DNA of 64,000 nt from Cohnella sp. AR92 (GCF_003990975.1 NZ_RZJR01000008.1:230929-294928), one strand, 5' to 3'. Numbered from the stretch's first letter, positions 10,976-20,397 are shown. Made by a program: numbers and translations. The notes: a model not told the origin generated them from the sequence alone.

Positions 10976-12529
10976 ATGTATGTCAAAATGCTAAGCGCAA
11001 CCGTCGTCGGGGTCGAAGGCCGACTGATCGAGGTGGAGGTCGACATATCGAGCGGCTTGCCCCAAGTAAGCGTAGTCGGACTCCCGGACCCGGCGATTCG
11101 GGAGTCGGTGGAGAGAGTTCGCGCGGCGATCCAGAACGGGGGCATGAAGTTCCCGCTTGACCGTATCACGGTCAATCTAGCCCCCGCGGATATGCGCAAG
11201 GAAGGCAGCGCCTTCGACCTTGCCATCGCGGCCGGCGTCCTGGTCGCGAGCGGCCAGCTTCCGGCCGGCATGCTGGAAGGCACGCTTCTGATCGGAGAGC
11301 TGTCGCTGAACGGGGAGGTTAAGGCCGTGCCGGGCGTCCTGCCGATGGTCGAGAGGGCGAGAAAAGAAGGCTTGTCCCAAGTATTCGTTCCCCGCTCCTG
11401 CGTGGCCGAAGCGTCGTTGATCGACGGCATTCGCGTAAGGGGAATCGGATCGCTTGGCGAGTGGTTTATTGGTGGGGCAAGGAACGAAGCCGCGTCTCCG
11501 GTCGATTTCGGCGAACAAAGCAGCGCGATAATCGACGCGGCCGATCCAACAGAACCCGACCTGGCGGACGTCATCGGGCAGCAGCACGGCAAGCGCGCCC
11601 TGCTCATCGCCGCCGCCGGGATGCATAACATCTTGTTCGTTGGCCCGCCCGGAACCGGCAAAACAATGCTATGCCGAAGGCTGCCGACGCTTCTTCCCCC
11701 GCTGGACGACGAAGAAGCGCTCGCCGTTACGAAGATTTACAGCGTCAGCGGCAAACTGCAAGGCGAGCGTAAGCGAGGGCTCATTCGCCAACGTCCCTTT
11801 CGCTCGCCGCATCATACCGTCTCCGCAGCCGGCTTGATCGGCGGCGGCCCCGTGCCGAAGCCCGGCGAAGTCACCCTCGCTCATCATGGCGTGCTCTTCC
11901 TCGACGAGATGCCCGAGTTCCCGCGTTCTGCGCTGGAAGCGCTGCGCCAGCCGCTGGAGGATCGTCAGGTTACGATCGGACGCGCCCGCGGCGTCACCCG
12001 GTTCCCCGCCAAGTTCATGCTCGCGGCCAGCATGAACCCTTGCCCGTGCGGCTATTACGGAGCCGACTCGAGCTCGGCTGTCGGCCAGAACTCTTGCACT
12101 TGCTCGTCGCTCGCCGTCGCCCGCTATCGCGGCCGCATGTCCGGCCCCCTCGCGGATCGGATCGATCTTCAGGTCGAAATGCCGAGGCCCTCCACGCCGA
12201 ACGCCGCAAGAGGAGGCATGTCCTCCGGCGAAGGCCGCTCCATCGTCGAGAACGCCTACGATAGGCAGCTTCATCGCTACCGCAAGCTCGGCTTTCGTTG
12301 GAACAGCGAGCTGTACGGACGCCATCTGACCCAATATGCCGTTCTGTCCGCTCCAGCCCAGAAGCTGCTCGATGCCGCCTATTCGCGAATGGGCCTCAGC
12401 TTCCGGGCGCACGACCGTATTCTTAAGATGTCGAGGACGATCGCCGACCTAGAGTCTTCCCACGAGATCCGCGAGGAGCATGTGGCGGAAGCGATCCAAT
12501 ACCGCTGCCTGGATCGGGCAGGAACATAA
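10976..12529 (+). CDS. yifB: YifB/ComM family Mg-chelatase-like AAA ATPase
   Basis: The 517-residue protein has an N-terminal Lon-like fold (MYVKMLSATVVGVEGRLIEVEVD), Walker A GPPGTGKT, Walker B GVLFLDEMPEF and a C-terminal Mg_chelatase_C region. Homologues (ComM) are hexameric helicases that help branch migration during natural transformation. The ATG at 10976 is chosen by alignment of this N-terminus; the GGAGGAGG is a long 12 nt away, and the open frame extends upstream without support. It is the only plus-strand gene here, divergent from sucCD and convergent with yraN. Confidence 0.93.
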   Translation: MYVKMLSATVVGVEGRLIEVEVDISSGLPQVSVVGLPDPAIRESVERVRAAIQNGGMKFPLDRITVNLAPADMRKEGSAFDLAIAAGVLVASGQLPAGMLEGTLLIGELSLNGEVKAVPGVLPMVERARKEGLSQVFVPRSCVAEASLIDGIRVRGIGSLGEWFIGGARNEAASPVDFGEQSSAIIDAADPTEPDLADVIGQQHGKRALLIAAAGMHNILFVGPPGTGKTMLCRRLPTLLPPLDDEEALAVTKIYSVSGKLQGERKRGLIRQRPFRSPHHTVSAAGLIGGGPVPKPGEVTLAHHGVLFLDEMPEFPRSALEALRQPLEDRQVTIGRARGVTRFPAKFMLAASMNPCPCGYYGADSSSAVGQNSCTCSSLAVARYRGRMSGPLADRIDLQVEMPRPSTPNAARGGMSSGEGRSIVENAYDRQLHRYRKLGFRWNSELYGRHLTQYAVLSAPAQKLLDAAYSRMGLSFRAHDRILKMSRTIADLESSHEIREEHVAEAIQYRCLDRAGT

Positions 12530-12685
12530 ACGGCCCGTCCGATTCCTCCTCAGCTACTTTGGATTCGGCTCTCCCGACAATCTTGGGCGGCAGTGCCGAT
12601 ACATGGGGCTACCGTTACTTCGATTTTCTAAGTATCTCCGCCCTGCCACCAATACTAAAATATCTATGTTACTAATCATTTCATG
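12530..12685. other. yifB downstream spacer with left flanking repeat
   Basis: No gene seen. At 12616-12636 is a 21-bp stretch starting GTTACTTCGATT that recurs at 13006-13026 with three to four differences, so the tandem repeat array is framed by a degenerate direct repeat. Confidence 0.5.
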
Positions 12686-12950
12686 GCATCATGCGACGGT
12701 TGGCGGGGAATTTGAGTAACCAGTACCCATTTGATAGCATCATGCGACAGTTGGCGGGGAATTTGAGTAACCAATACCCATTAGATAGCATCATGCGACA
12801 GTTGGCGGGGAATTTGAGTAACCAATACCCATTAGATAGCATCATGCGACAGTTGGCGGGGAATTTGAGTAACCAATACCCATTTGATAGCATCATGCGG
12901 CGGTTGGCGGGGAATTTGAGTAACCAGTACCCATTTGATAGCATCATGCG
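12686..12950. repeat. 51-bp tandem repeat (minisatellite), five full copies
   Basis: Units begin GCATCATGCG at 12686, 12737, 12788, 12839 and 12890, each exactly 51 bp, with a sixth truncated start at 12941-12950. Copies 2 and 3 are identical; copies 1 and 5 share CGGTT and CAGTACC variants; copy 4 is intermediate. Because 51 is 17 codons, both strands stay open through the array, but neither frame has a ribosome binding site, so I treat it as non-coding. Confidence 0.95.
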
Positions 12951-13143
12951 ACGACGTGTGATGGGCAATTTGTTACACCGCCCTCCGAGCGCTTCTGGTG
13001 CCACTGTTACTTCGATTACCTAAATAAGTAGCACTGATTTATGTTCATCCAGCAATTCCCCGACACAATCGGGTTGCAAAGCCGGGATCTCGGCCTGATG
13101 CCCCTTATGCTCGCCTCAAGACAACAGAGCCATTCCATGAAGA

Positions 13144-13167
13144 AGGAGCCTCCTAGAAGGCTCCTTC
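13144..13167 (-). terminator. Hairpin at the end of yraN
   Basis: A perfect 8-bp stem AAGGAGCC / GGCTCCTT overlaps the yraN stop codon; the minus-strand tail CTTCTTC is only weakly T-rich. It probably ends the ylqG-ylqH-yraN transcript. Confidence 0.6.
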
Positions 13168-13557
13168 GATATGTTTCAGTTCTTCGATCCCGCCCTCGAG
13201 GGCGAACGTGATGGCGATAACATCGAACCGCACCTTCGCCGACTCCCGGCGCGTATGCGACAGATAGACCAGCGCGGTGCTTCTGACCTGGGCGCACTTG
13301 CGCGGATTGATCGCTTCTATCGCCGTTCCGAAGCGTGCGGAAGAGCTGCGGCGCGATCGTACTTCAACGATCACGAGAACGTCCCCGTCGGTCGCGATAA
13401 GATCCAGCTCTCCCGTTCGGCACCGCCAGTTGCGTGCGGCTATGACGTAGCCCCGCTGCTCCAGATGAAGGGCGGCCGCTTCCTCCGCCGCCCTTCCGGT
13501 CGCCCTGCGCAGATCCGGCCTGGCGATTCTGCGATTCGAAGTAGAATCCCGATCCAA
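13153..13557 (-). CDS. yraN: YraN / UPF0102 family endonuclease-like protein
   Basis: A 134-residue protein with the restriction-endonuclease-like core of UPF0102: GYVIAARNWRCRTGELDLIA, VLVIVEVRSRRSS and AINPRKCAQV, which supply the E/D-ExK-type acidic residues. The exact role is unknown; the family is often found beside yifB/dprA, as here. The start is TTG with AAGGAGG about 8 nt upstream. It overlaps nothing and follows ylqH by 14 bp. Confidence 0.9.
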   Translation of the reverse strand: MDRDSTSNRRIARPDLRRATGRAAEEAAALHLEQRGYVIAARNWRCRTGELDLIATDGDVLVIVEVRSRRSSSARFGTAIEAINPRKCAQVRSTALVYLSHTRRESAKVRFDVIAITFALEGGIEELKHIEGAF

Positions 13558-13571
13558 CTCGCCACTCCTCC

Positions 13572-13910
13572 TTAAGGAAGCAGATCGCTTTCGCTTCCGC
13601 GAAGCCCCGCCCTTCGATCCGTCCGATAGACAAAGCTGAGCACTTCGGCGACCAGCTTATAAAGCTCCGGCGGGATCTCCTGTTCCAAGTCAAGCTTGGA
13701 CAGCACCTCCACCAGCGAGTTGTCCTCCTGGATCGGCACCCCGTTCTCCTTCGCTTTCTTGACGATTTCTTCCGCGATGACGCCTTGTCCTTTGGCCACG
13801 ACGACCGGAGCCGCTCCTCGTTCCGGGCTGTACTTCAGCGCCACCGCCTTGCGCGGCGGCGTAAGGTTCGCCCCGTTCTCCTCGCCTGGCAAGCCGGAGC
13901 TGTCTCTCAT
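13572..13910 (-). CDS. ylqH: FlhB C-terminal-domain-like protein (YlqH)
   Basis: The 112-residue protein matches the cytoplasmic C-terminal domain of FlhB-type export gate proteins (KAVALKYSPERGAAPVVVAKG, IVKKAKENGVPIQEDNSLVEVL) without the membrane part. B. subtilis has the same stand-alone gene (ylqH) between rnhB and sucC. Its role is not established; a link to flagellar export is inferred from the fold only. The 4-nt ATGA-type overlap with ylqG implies coupled translation. Confidence 0.88.
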   Translation of the reverse strand: MRDSSGLPGEENGANLTPPRKAVALKYSPERGAAPVVVAKGQGVIAEEIVKKAKENGVPIQEDNSLVEVLSKLDLEQEIPPELYKLVAEVLSFVYRTDRRAGLRGSESDLLP

Positions 13911-15772
13911 GCTCGGTAGTCAACTCCCTTGTAAGGCTTCGCCGCATAAGCGGCAACGGCTTGCTCCGGCATGCCGCCGACGGCGGCCGTCCCCTTCTCG
14001 CTGCTCTCGGCTTCTCCCGCTTGCATGACAGGGAATGGGGCCGTCTTCAGCGACAACAGCTGATAACCCGCCGACTGGAAGCCTTCCGCCGCTTCCGAGC
14101 GGGCGGATTCCATCAGTTCGCCAACCCAAGGGCGATCGTTCAGCACCCTCAGCGAGACGACCTTGTCGATCACCTGCACATCCACCAGCGTATCGCCGAT
14201 ATGGCTCATATTCAGTTGGAAAAGCAAGCGGCAGTTGTCGGTGTCCCATTCGCCCTTGCGCCCGCGCCTGGTCTGAACGTGAATGGAAGCCGTCGTATCG
14301 CCGTTCTGCCCCTTGATCGGCACGAACAGCGTCATATGGCTCATCATCGCGGTATTCTGGCGTTCGGCTGCCAGCAGCAGCTGTTGGCCGGTGATCTGCT
14401 GAGCCAATCCATGCGCAGCCTCGCGAAGGGCTGGAGGCGCGTCGTTGCTGTTCGCGAGCGTAAGAAGAGCGCTCTTCAGCGATTCCGAAGGCGCCGCAGC
14501 CGCTCGATCGGCCGACTGTCCCGCTCCCTCCGAAGCGTTCCTTGCCGGCGCGTCGCCCGAGAGCAGTTGCTGCGCCGCCTGCCGCTCGTGGTTCGCGCCC
14601 AACAGATCAAGGAATCTTCCGATCCAAGACCCTTCCGATCCGGATCTGGCCGCCTTGGCGTTCGCCTCGTTCGCCGCGCCGCCCGAACTCTCGTCGCCGG
14701 CTGCAGCAACGGCGTTGAATGGCGACGCATTCCCAGCCGAACGGTCGCGCGTCGCCGCGGAATCGGACGCCTGCGCGGCCGCTCCCTGCTTGCCCGCCAA
14801 CGCGGCCACCGACTCGTTCCGCGCGTCCGGCGGCACTCGTCCGCCTTCCGCCGCGGCCGTGCCTTTCGATTGCGCGTCCGTTCCCGGAACGCTGCCTCCC
14901 GCTTCCGCGGCATTGGCAGCCGATCTAGCCGCCGCCTGCCCCGTCTGCTCTTGCGTCGGCCTCCCGGCAACCGCCGCGGCATCCGTCGATGCCGATCCTC
15001 CGGGCTGAGCGGCGCGTCCGGAAGCGCCGCCGGCATCATCCGCACCCATGCGGCCGGCGGCCCCCTCCGCAAGCTGCTGCGCGCCTTCGCTTAACAGCTG
15101 CTGTCCTTGAGCCAGCAGCTTCTGCACCTGCTGAGCGGCCTCCATTGCCTTGGGGCTAGCGCCCGCATCCTGCCCTCGCTGAAGGAAGGAAGCCAGTTGC
15201 TTCTCCAGATTGTCCAACTGCTCGCCAAGCGGAGCGCCGTATAGGGCAGCCTTAAGTGACGCGATCGTCGACTCCGTCGGCTCCAGCCCTCTACGGAAGG
15301 CAACGCCCGCCGCATTCATCCAGTTCTGAGCATCTTCGCCGGGAGGCTTGGCCGAGACGGCTTGCTTGAACCAGTTCGCCGTCTCCTTATCGATAGGGTA
15401 ACCGTCTCGCTTGAGCCCCTTCATCAGTTCAAAGCTCCACTTCTGATCGGGGAGCCCGAACGACTTCGCGACGTCCTTCAACGCTTCGTCCGTCGGAGCC
15501 GCCGTCGGATCCGCCAGCGCCTTGAGCACGATCATCCCCGAGGTGGACTCCTGCGCTACCTGCATCAGAGTCCCCCGTCCGACGGGCAGCTCCGTATCGA
15601 GCTTCGCGCGAACCTGGACTCCGTTGACCTGAATGAGCGCTTCGTTATCTTCAAGCAATTCCAGGAGCACGCCTCTCACGATCTGGCCGATGCGAAGCTC
15701 CAAGGCTTTAACGTCCGTCGGCTGGCTGTCGCCCAGCATGGCACGCATAAGATTTCCGATATTCATGCTCAT
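13907..15772 (-). CDS. ylqG: YlqG-like protein, possible hook-length-control relative
   Basis: About 621 residues. Start is uncertain: an ATG at 15784 abuts AGAGAGG, so the ATG at 15772 (MSMNIGNLM) is preferred although its spacing is about 12 nt. The N-terminus (LELRIGQIVRGVLLELLEDNEALIQVNGVQVRAKL) and C-terminus (VDVQVIDKVVSLRVLNDRPWVGELM) look folded. They flank a low-complexity Ala/Gly/Ser-rich linker at about residues 225-395. This N-linker-C plan resembles FliK-type rulers, and the partner ylqH is an FlhB C-domain; that function is an inference. Position (rnhB-ylqG-ylqH) matches B. subtilis. Confidence 0.75.
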   Translation of the reverse strand: MSMNIGNLMRAMLGDSQPTDVKALELRIGQIVRGVLLELLEDNEALIQVNGVQVRAKLDTELPVGRGTLMQVAQESTSGMIVLKALADPTAAPTDEALKDVAKSFGLPDQKWSFELMKGLKRDGYPIDKETANWFKQAVSAKPPGEDAQNWMNAAGVAFRRGLEPTESTIASLKAALYGAPLGEQLDNLEKQLASFLQRGQDAGASPKAMEAAQQVQKLLAQGQQLLSEGAQQLAEGAAGRMGADDAGGASGRAAQPGGSASTDAAAVAGRPTQEQTGQAAARSAANAAEAGGSVPGTDAQSKGTAAAEGGRVPPDARNESVAALAGKQGAAAQASDSAATRDRSAGNASPFNAVAAAGDESSGGAANEANAKAARSGSEGSWIGRFLDLLGANHERQAAQQLLSGDAPARNASEGAGQSADRAAAAPSESLKSALLTLANSNDAPPALREAAHGLAQQITGQQLLLAAERQNTAMMSHMTLFVPIKGQNGDTTASIHVQTRRGRKGEWDTDNCRLLFQLNMSHIGDTLVDVQVIDKVVSLRVLNDRPWVGELMESARSEAAEGFQSAGYQLLSLKTAPFPVMQAGEAESSEKGTAAVGGMPEQAVAAYAAKPYKGVDYRA

Positions 15773-15833
15773 GCTTGCGCACATCCTCTCTGCTTCTGCT
15801 TATTCTATGTATCGGCATCTCTCGATTCGGATT

Positions 15834-16514
15834 TCAGAACAGGACCTGCTGCTCCGCCAGAATTCCCTCCAGAAAGCTCATGCGATGCATAGGAGACGGA
15901 CCTAGTCGCAGAAGGCCTTCCCGATGCTCTTTCGTTCCGTACCCTTTGTTGCCCGCTAAGCCATATCCGGGATAGAGGGCATCCCAAGTGTCCTTGCACA
16001 ATCGATCCCTCGTCACCTTGGCCAAGATCGAGGCCGCCCCGATCGTCTGGCTTCGGGCGTCCCCCTTGATGATCGCCGTCTGCGGCAGCTCCAGATCCAC
16101 GCTCTCCGCGTCGATGAGCAGATGCTCGGGCGCGATCCGAAGCCCTTCCACCGCCTGCTTCATCGCCAGCCGAGAAGCCTGCCGGATATTGATGCGGTCG
16201 ATCGTTGCCGCATCCACCCTCGCGACCGACCAGGCCACCGCATGCTCGATAATGACATCGTACAACAGCTCGCGCTTTTTCTCGCTTAGTTGTTTGGAAT
16301 CGTTGATTCCTTCGAGGATCAATCCCGGCGGCAGAATGACCGCGGCGGCGACGACATCCCCGAACAGGCAGCCGCGTCCGACCTCATCCAATCCCGCAAT
16401 CGCGGTCAGTCCTTGTCCCCACAGCCCGGACTCGAATTCCAGGCGATTGGGCTCCGCCTCGACCTCGACCTTTCTGCGCTTGGGCTTGCTTTGCTTCCCC
16501 TCGTCCGCAACCAC
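15834..16514 (-). CDS. rnhB: Ribonuclease HII
   Basis: Cleaves RNA primers and single ribonucleotides in DNA. Motifs: GLDEVGRGCLFGDVVAAAVIL with the DE pair, NDSKQLSEKKRE, LLIDAESVDL, KGDARSQTIGAASILAKVTRDR and GYGTKEH. The open frame runs upstream to 16688, but that would translate the rbgA terminator. The GTG at 16514 with AAGGGGA 8 nt before it is the better start and gives 226 residues. Confidence 0.93.
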   Translation of the reverse strand: MVADEGKQSKPKRRKVEVEAEPNRLEFESGLWGQGLTAIAGLDEVGRGCLFGDVVAAAVILPPGLILEGINDSKQLSEKKRELLYDVIIEHAVAWSVARVDAATIDRINIRQASRLAMKQAVEGLRIAPEHLLIDAESVDLELPQTAIIKGDARSQTIGAASILAKVTRDRLCKDTWDALYPGYGLAGNKGYGTKEHREGLLRLGPSPMHRMSFLEGILAEQQVLF

Positions 16515-16612
16515 TTCGCTAGTCCCCTTCCGCTCTCTTGCCTCGAACAAACGTATACGTATCATTTTCCGACATCTTGCGCCCTTCGCGCAACCCTTCA
16601 AACCAACCTCCA

Positions 16613-16669
16613 CAAAAAAAACTCCCGGCAAAGGACGAGGATCGACGATCGCTCGCACTGCCCGGAGTC
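16613..16669 (-). terminator. Terminator between rbgA and rnhB
   Basis: Minus strand: ACTCCGGGCA pairs with TGCCGGGAGT (one mismatch) and is followed by T8. It lies 24 nt after the rbgA stop and shows that rnhB needs its own promoter. Confidence 0.9.
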
Positions 16670-16692
16670 TTTCCATGGCTGGTCTCATACCG

Positions 16693-17559
16693 CTATATGA
16701 TTGGAGCCTCGAGCGTGATCCGCCCCAGCTTCCCGGATCGCAGATCCCGAAGCACGACTCCCGCCGCCTTCTCGTAGTCCACGTGCCCCCCGCCGGCGAG
16801 ACAGCCTCGCTTGCGTCCGATCTGCTCCAGAACCTCGGCCGCGGAACCTATATCGGGCAGCTGCTCCGGCAAATCGGTCAAGCCGTAGCGTTCGACCAGC
16901 GTATCCCGATAAGCCGTCGCCAACCATTGAAGGAGGAAGCAGGCCACCTCATCGATCGGGAGCACTTGCTCCTTGATCGCGCCAGTGGCCGCCAAGCGGA
17001 AGCCGACCTCGGGATCCTCGAACTTCGGCCACAGGATGCCCGGCGTATCGAGCAGCTCCAGGTCTCCGCCCGTGCGGATCCATTGCTGTCCTTTGGTCAC
17101 CCCCGGACGGTCTCCCGTAATCGCCGCGGCACGCCCGGCCAACCGGTTGATCAGCGTCGACTTGCCTACGTTCGGAATGCCGACGATGAGCGCTCTCGCG
17201 GCTCGCGGATTCATTCCTTTGGCGATCTGACGGTCGATCTTCTCCTTGAGCAGGAGCTTCACCCGTCCGGAGATGTCCCGCGTTCCCGTGCCGGTATTGG
17301 CGTCGATCGCCAGTACCTCGTGGCCGAAGGAACGGAACCATTCCAGCCATCTCTCGTTCTGCTGCGGATCCGCCAGATCCGCCTTGTTAAGAAGGATCAG
17401 CCTTGGCTTCGGACCGACGATCTCGTCGATCATCGGGTTGCGGCTCGATACCGGAACCCTGGCGTCGATCAGCTCGAGAACGACGTCGATCAGCTTCAGC
17501 TTCTCCTGAATTTGGCGCTTCGCCCGGGTCATATGACCGGGGAACCATTGAATTGTCAT
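16693..17559 (-). CDS. rbgA: RbgA (YlqF), ribosome biogenesis GTPase
   Basis: Essential GTPase for late 50S assembly in Firmicutes. The 288-residue protein shows the circularly permuted order of G motifs: NKADLAD (G4) first, then [14 protein letters not shown] (G1) and [10 protein letters not shown] (G3). The N-terminus [18 protein letters not shown] is the family hallmark, so the ATG at 17559 is preferred over an upstream GTG at 17571. Confidence 0.96.
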   Translation of the reverse strand: MTIQWFPGHMTRAKRQIQEKLKLIDVVLELIDARVPVSSRNPMIDEIVGPKPRLILLNKADLADPQQNERWLEWFRSFGHEVLAIDANTGTGTRDISGRVKLLLKEKIDRQIAKGMNPRAARALIVGIPNVGKSTLINRLAGRAAAITGDRPGVTKGQQWIRTGGDLELLDTPGILWPKFEDPEVGFRLAATGAIKEQVLPIDEVACFLLQWLATAYRDTLVERYGLTDLPEQLPDIGSAAEVLEQIGRKRGCLAGGGHVDYEKAAGVVLRDLRSGKLGRITLEAPII

Positions 17560-17613
17560 GCCACACCCCACTGCCCACCGCGCGGATACGGATCGGGCAG
17601 GAGCCGATCCTGG

Positions 17614-18321
17614 TTAATATCCGCGACCGATGTAATTGATTTCTCCCGCCGGCCAGAAGATAAGCTCGGCACGGCCGACGATTTCCTTCATATCTATGTA
17701 GCCTATCATCCGGCTGTCTTTGCTATTCGAACGGTTGTCGCCCATGACGAACAAGTGGTTCTCCGGCACCGTTCCTTCCGGGAAGTCCTCGTCGTTGTAA
17801 TTGGCGCCTTCCGCGTGCGCTTGCTCGATGGCTTTCTTCAGGTATGGCTCGTCGATCTCCTTGCCGTTGACGAGTACCTTGTCTCCTACGACCTGAACCG
17901 TATCGCCCGGAACCGCGATCACGCGCTTGATGAAGTCCCGCTGCTCGTCCGGCACGTGGAAGACGATGACTTCTCCCGGCTTCGGATCCCGAATCTTATA
18001 CAGGATCTTGTTGACGATAATGCGTTCCCGGTCTTGGAAATTAGGCTCCATCGACTCTCCGTCCACGATGAACGGGGTCACGAGCAGCCAGCGAATCACG
18101 AACACCAGAATCCCCGCAATGACCAGCGCTTTGATCCATTCTTTGGCTTCGCTGCCGGCCTTCGACGGTTTCTTCGGGTTATTGCCCGAGCCGAGCGGTT
18201 CGTTCGAACCGGCGATGTCATCGGCAACGATGGAATCCTGCTTGTCCGACGATCGGCCGTCCAGCTCGTCTCGTCCCAGATTGATCTCGTCTTCGATGTT
18301 TCCGTTTCTCGATTGATCCAT
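17614..18321 (-). CDS. lepB: Signal peptidase I
   Basis: Membrane protease that removes Sec signal peptides. The 235-residue protein has one N-terminal membrane segment (about 62-82), the Ser90 nucleophile in ESMEP, the Lys132 general base in FIKRVIAVPGD, and GDNRSNSKDSR. A charged cytosolic extension of about 60 residues precedes the anchor, longer than in B. subtilis SipS. It lies between rplS and rbgA, a place where Bacillus has no gene. Confidence 0.95.
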   Translation of the reverse strand: MDQSRNGNIEDEINLGRDELDGRSSDKQDSIVADDIAGSNEPLGSGNNPKKPSKAGSEAKEWIKALVIAGILVFVIRWLLVTPFIVDGESMEPNFQDRERIIVNKILYKIRDPKPGEVIVFHVPDEQRDFIKRVIAVPGDTVQVVGDKVLVNGKEIDEPYLKKAIEQAHAEGANYNDEDFPEGTVPENHLFVMGDNRSNSKDSRMIGYIDMKEIVGRAELIFWPAGEINYIGRGY

Positions 18322-18392
18322 GTCGATTATTCGCCTCTCTCCTGGTCCAACACTCCGCTTCGGATGATCTAGGCGATCTCCGGAGAAAATGC

Positions 18393-18426
18393 AAAAAGGA
18401 GGACTTGAACTTCGCCAAGCCCTCCT
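18393..18426 (-). terminator. Terminator after rplS
   Basis: Minus strand: a 10-bp stem GGAGGGCTTG / CAAGTCCTCC with one G-T pair, followed by T5. Confidence 0.85.
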
Positions 18427-18437
18427 CTTGTGTGCTC

Positions 18438-18779
18438 TTATCGAATTTCCTTGATACGAGCTGCCTTGCCGCGCAGACCGCGCAGGTAGTACAGCTTCGC
18501 ACGGCGAACTTTACCGCGGCGAGCCACTTCGATCTTCTCGATACGTGGGGAATGAACCGGGAAAGCACGCTCAACGCCAACGCCATACGAAATCTTGCGA
18601 ACCGTGAACGTTTCGCTGATTCCGCCGCCGCGACGCTTGATGACGACGCCTTCGAACAACTGAACGCGCTCGCGGGATCCTTCCACGACCTTCACGTGTA
18701 CCTTCAGCGTGTCGCCGGGACGGAAGCTCGGGATGTCTTTGCGAAGTTGCTCTTGCGTAATGGATTGAATCAGATTCAT
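18438..18779 (-). CDS. rplS: 50S ribosomal protein L19
   Basis: 113 residues, standard length. Sequence includes [32 protein letters not shown] and the C-terminal [21 protein letters not shown]. It has its own promoter and a roughly 150-nt leader, and ends at a strong terminator, so it is expressed separately from trmD. Confidence 0.98.
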   Translation of the reverse strand: MNLIQSITQEQLRKDIPSFRPGDTLKVHVKVVEGSRERVQLFEGVVIKRRGGGISETFTVRKISYGVGVERAFPVHSPRIEKIEVARRGKVRRAKLYYLRGLRGKAARIKEIR

Positions 18780-18932
18780 GAGTATTCAACTCCTCTCATC
18801 ACAGACGTTCGTACCCCGCTCCGCGAATCCATTGATCCGCCTCATGGCGTGCAGAGGACCGTCCGACTATCGAACCGATGCTCCCCTTCGCCTCAAGGAC
18901 GAATAGAAAGCTCGGCACAAACAACAGTAGAA
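18780..18932 (-). ncRNA. Candidate L19 leader (ribosomal protein autoregulatory 5' UTR)
   Basis: About 150 nt separate the predicted promoter (18933-18961) from rplS, with several self-complementary GC-rich stretches and no open frame with a ribosome binding site. An L19 leader element is known upstream of rplS in B. subtilis and relatives. I infer homology from position and length only. Confidence 0.4.
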
Positions 18933-18961
18933 ATTTTATCATATCGCCCACAGTAAATCAA
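18933..18961 (-). promoter_or_regulatory. Predicted rplS promoter
   Basis: Minus strand TTGATT (18956-18961), 17-bp spacer, extended -10 TGATAAAAT with hexamer at 18933-18938. Confidence 0.75.
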
Positions 18962-19062
18962 CTGTAATTGTTTATTCGTTTTTTCCCCAGCCGATTCGTT
19001 CGAGCGAAAATCCAGGCGAAAGTCCATAGAGCATTCGGGAGAGGGTCCGGGATAGAGCCCTA

Positions 19063-19866
19063 TCAAGAATCCTGGAAATCCGAACCCGCTTCCGGCCGCT
19101 CCTTCAGCTCCTCCAGCTTCAAACGAAGCCATTGCCGCTCTTTGGCGGACAGCTCCGCCTTGTCCAGCAGATCCGGCCGTCTTGCCAGCGTCCGTTCCAG
19201 CGACTGGAGCCGACGCCACTTGTCGATCTCCGCGTGATGGCCCGAGAGCAGCACGTCCGGCACCTTCCAGCCGCGGAACTCGGGCGGACGGGTATAGTGA
19301 GGGTACTCCAACAGTCCGTCGCTGAACGAATCCAAGACGGCGGATTGGTCGTTGCCCAGCACCCCCGGCAGCAGGCGGACGATCGAATCGATGGCCACCA
19401 TCGCGGGCAGCTCGCCGCCGGTCAGGACGTAATCCCCGATAGAGAGCTCGTCCGTTACGAGAAACTCCCGGATCCGCTCGTCATAGCCTTCGTAATGGCC
19501 GCAGATAAAGATGAGATGCTGTTCGCCCGCCAGCTCCTGCGCCTTGGCTTGGCTGAACGTTTCGCCTTGCGGGCAGAGCAGGATGACGCGCGGTTTGGCC
19601 TCAGGAGCGCCGGCTTGGCTAAGCCCATTGGAAGCAGCTTGCACGACGTCCTCGACGGCGGCGAAGATCGGCTCCGGCTTGAGCACCATGCCGCCCCCTC
19701 CGCCGTATGGCGTGTCGTCCACCGTATTATGCTTATTGTTGGCATAGTCGCGGAAGTTAACCGTATTCAGCGATACGATCCCCTTTTCCCGCGCTTTGCC
19801 TAGAATGCTGCTCCCGAACACGCCTTCGAACATCTCGGGGAACAGCGTCAGTACGTCCACCCTCAT
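19063..19866 (-). CDS. trmD: TrmD, tRNA (guanine-37-N1)-methyltransferase
   Basis: SAM-dependent SPOUT methyltransferase that makes m1G37 in tRNA. 267 residues. It shows the start [18 protein letters not shown], then [27 protein letters not shown] and the trefoil-knot [15 protein letters not shown]. It starts 3 nt after rimM. A 36-residue tail after the family core is rich in Arg/Lys/Glu. Confidence 0.97.
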   Translation of the reverse strand: MRVDVLTLFPEMFEGVFGSSILGKAREKGIVSLNTVNFRDYANNKHNTVDDTPYGGGGGMVLKPEPIFAAVEDVVQAASNGLSQAGAPEAKPRVILLCPQGETFSQAKAQELAGEQHLIFICGHYEGYDERIREFLVTDELSIGDYVLTGGELPAMVAIDSIVRLLPGVLGNDQSAVLDSFSDGLLEYPHYTRPPEFRGWKVPDVLLSGHHAEIDKWRRLQSLERTLARRPDLLDKAELSAKERQWLRLKLEELKERPEAGSDFQDS

Positions 19867-19869
19867 GAT

Positions 19870-20397
19870 TTACAGCAACCCTTCCATCAGCCGTACCTTA
19901 ACGGTCTTCGCAGGCACGTCCACGTCCAGCACGACCTCGTCGATGACCGGCAGCATCAGTTCCTTGCCCTTCGGCCGTTTGACGACCCACACATCGTTCG
20001 CGCCCGGGGAGAGGATGTCCGTGATCGTTCCCAGCTTCTCTCCGTCTTCCGTGACCGCTTCGCAGCCGATGATGTCGCGGAAGTAATACTCGCCTTCTTC
20101 CAGCTCGACGCGTTCGTCTTCCGTTACCTTGAGCTCCCAGCCCTTGTACTTCTCGATCTGGTTGATGTTGTCGTAGCCCTTGAGCTTCACGATGAAGAGG
20201 TTGTTCTGCTCCCGAGAGCTGACGACCTCGATCTCGAACGGGCTCCCCGCCGTTCCTGCCGGCGGGTATACGAGCAAGCGGCTTCCGTTGCGGAAGCGCA
20301 CATCCGGAAAATCGGTCTGAGGCCATACCTTCACCTCGCCGCGGATGCCATGAGTATTGACGATCTTGCCAACGTTGAGCAATTGCTCTTCCGCCAC
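19870..20397 (-). CDS. rimM: RimM, 16S rRNA processing protein
   Basis: Binds S19 and helps mature the 30S head. The protein has the RimM N-domain (NVGKIVNTHGIRGEVKVWPQTD) and the PRC-barrel (YYFRDIIGCEAVTEDGEKLGTITDIL, GANDVWVV). The open frame reaches a TTG at 20415, but AAGGAGG lies 8 nt before the GTG at 20397, giving MAEEQLLNVGK and 175 residues. Confidence 0.95.
   Translation of the reverse strand: MAEEQLLNVGKIVNTHGIRGEVKVWPQTDFPDVRFRNGSRLLVYPPAGTAGSPFEIEVVSSREQNNLFIVKLKGYDNINQIEKYKGWELKVTEDERVELEEGEYYFRDIIGCEAVTEDGEKLGTITDILSPGANDVWVVKRPKGKELMLPVIDEVVLDVDVPAKTVKVRLMEGLL

Noticed and set aside
12686..12950. Tandem repeats read as a CRISPR array
   Set aside because: Units are contiguous 51-bp copies with no unique spacers, and no cas genes are near.
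12681..13023. Repeat-encoded proteins of about 107-110 residues on both strands (17-residue repeats)
   Set aside because: Both frames stay open only because the unit is a multiple of three; neither has a ribosome binding site, and the C-terminal parts look random.
16515..16688. N-terminal extension of RNase HII up to 16688
   Set aside because: The frame crosses the rbgA terminator; a GTG with a good ribosome binding site lies downstream.
15988..18372. A very long plus-strand open frame opposite rnhB, rbgA and lepB
   Set aside because: It runs antisense to three well supported genes, has no ribosome binding site or family motif, and is a GC-bias shadow. The same holds for other long opposite-strand frames in the window.
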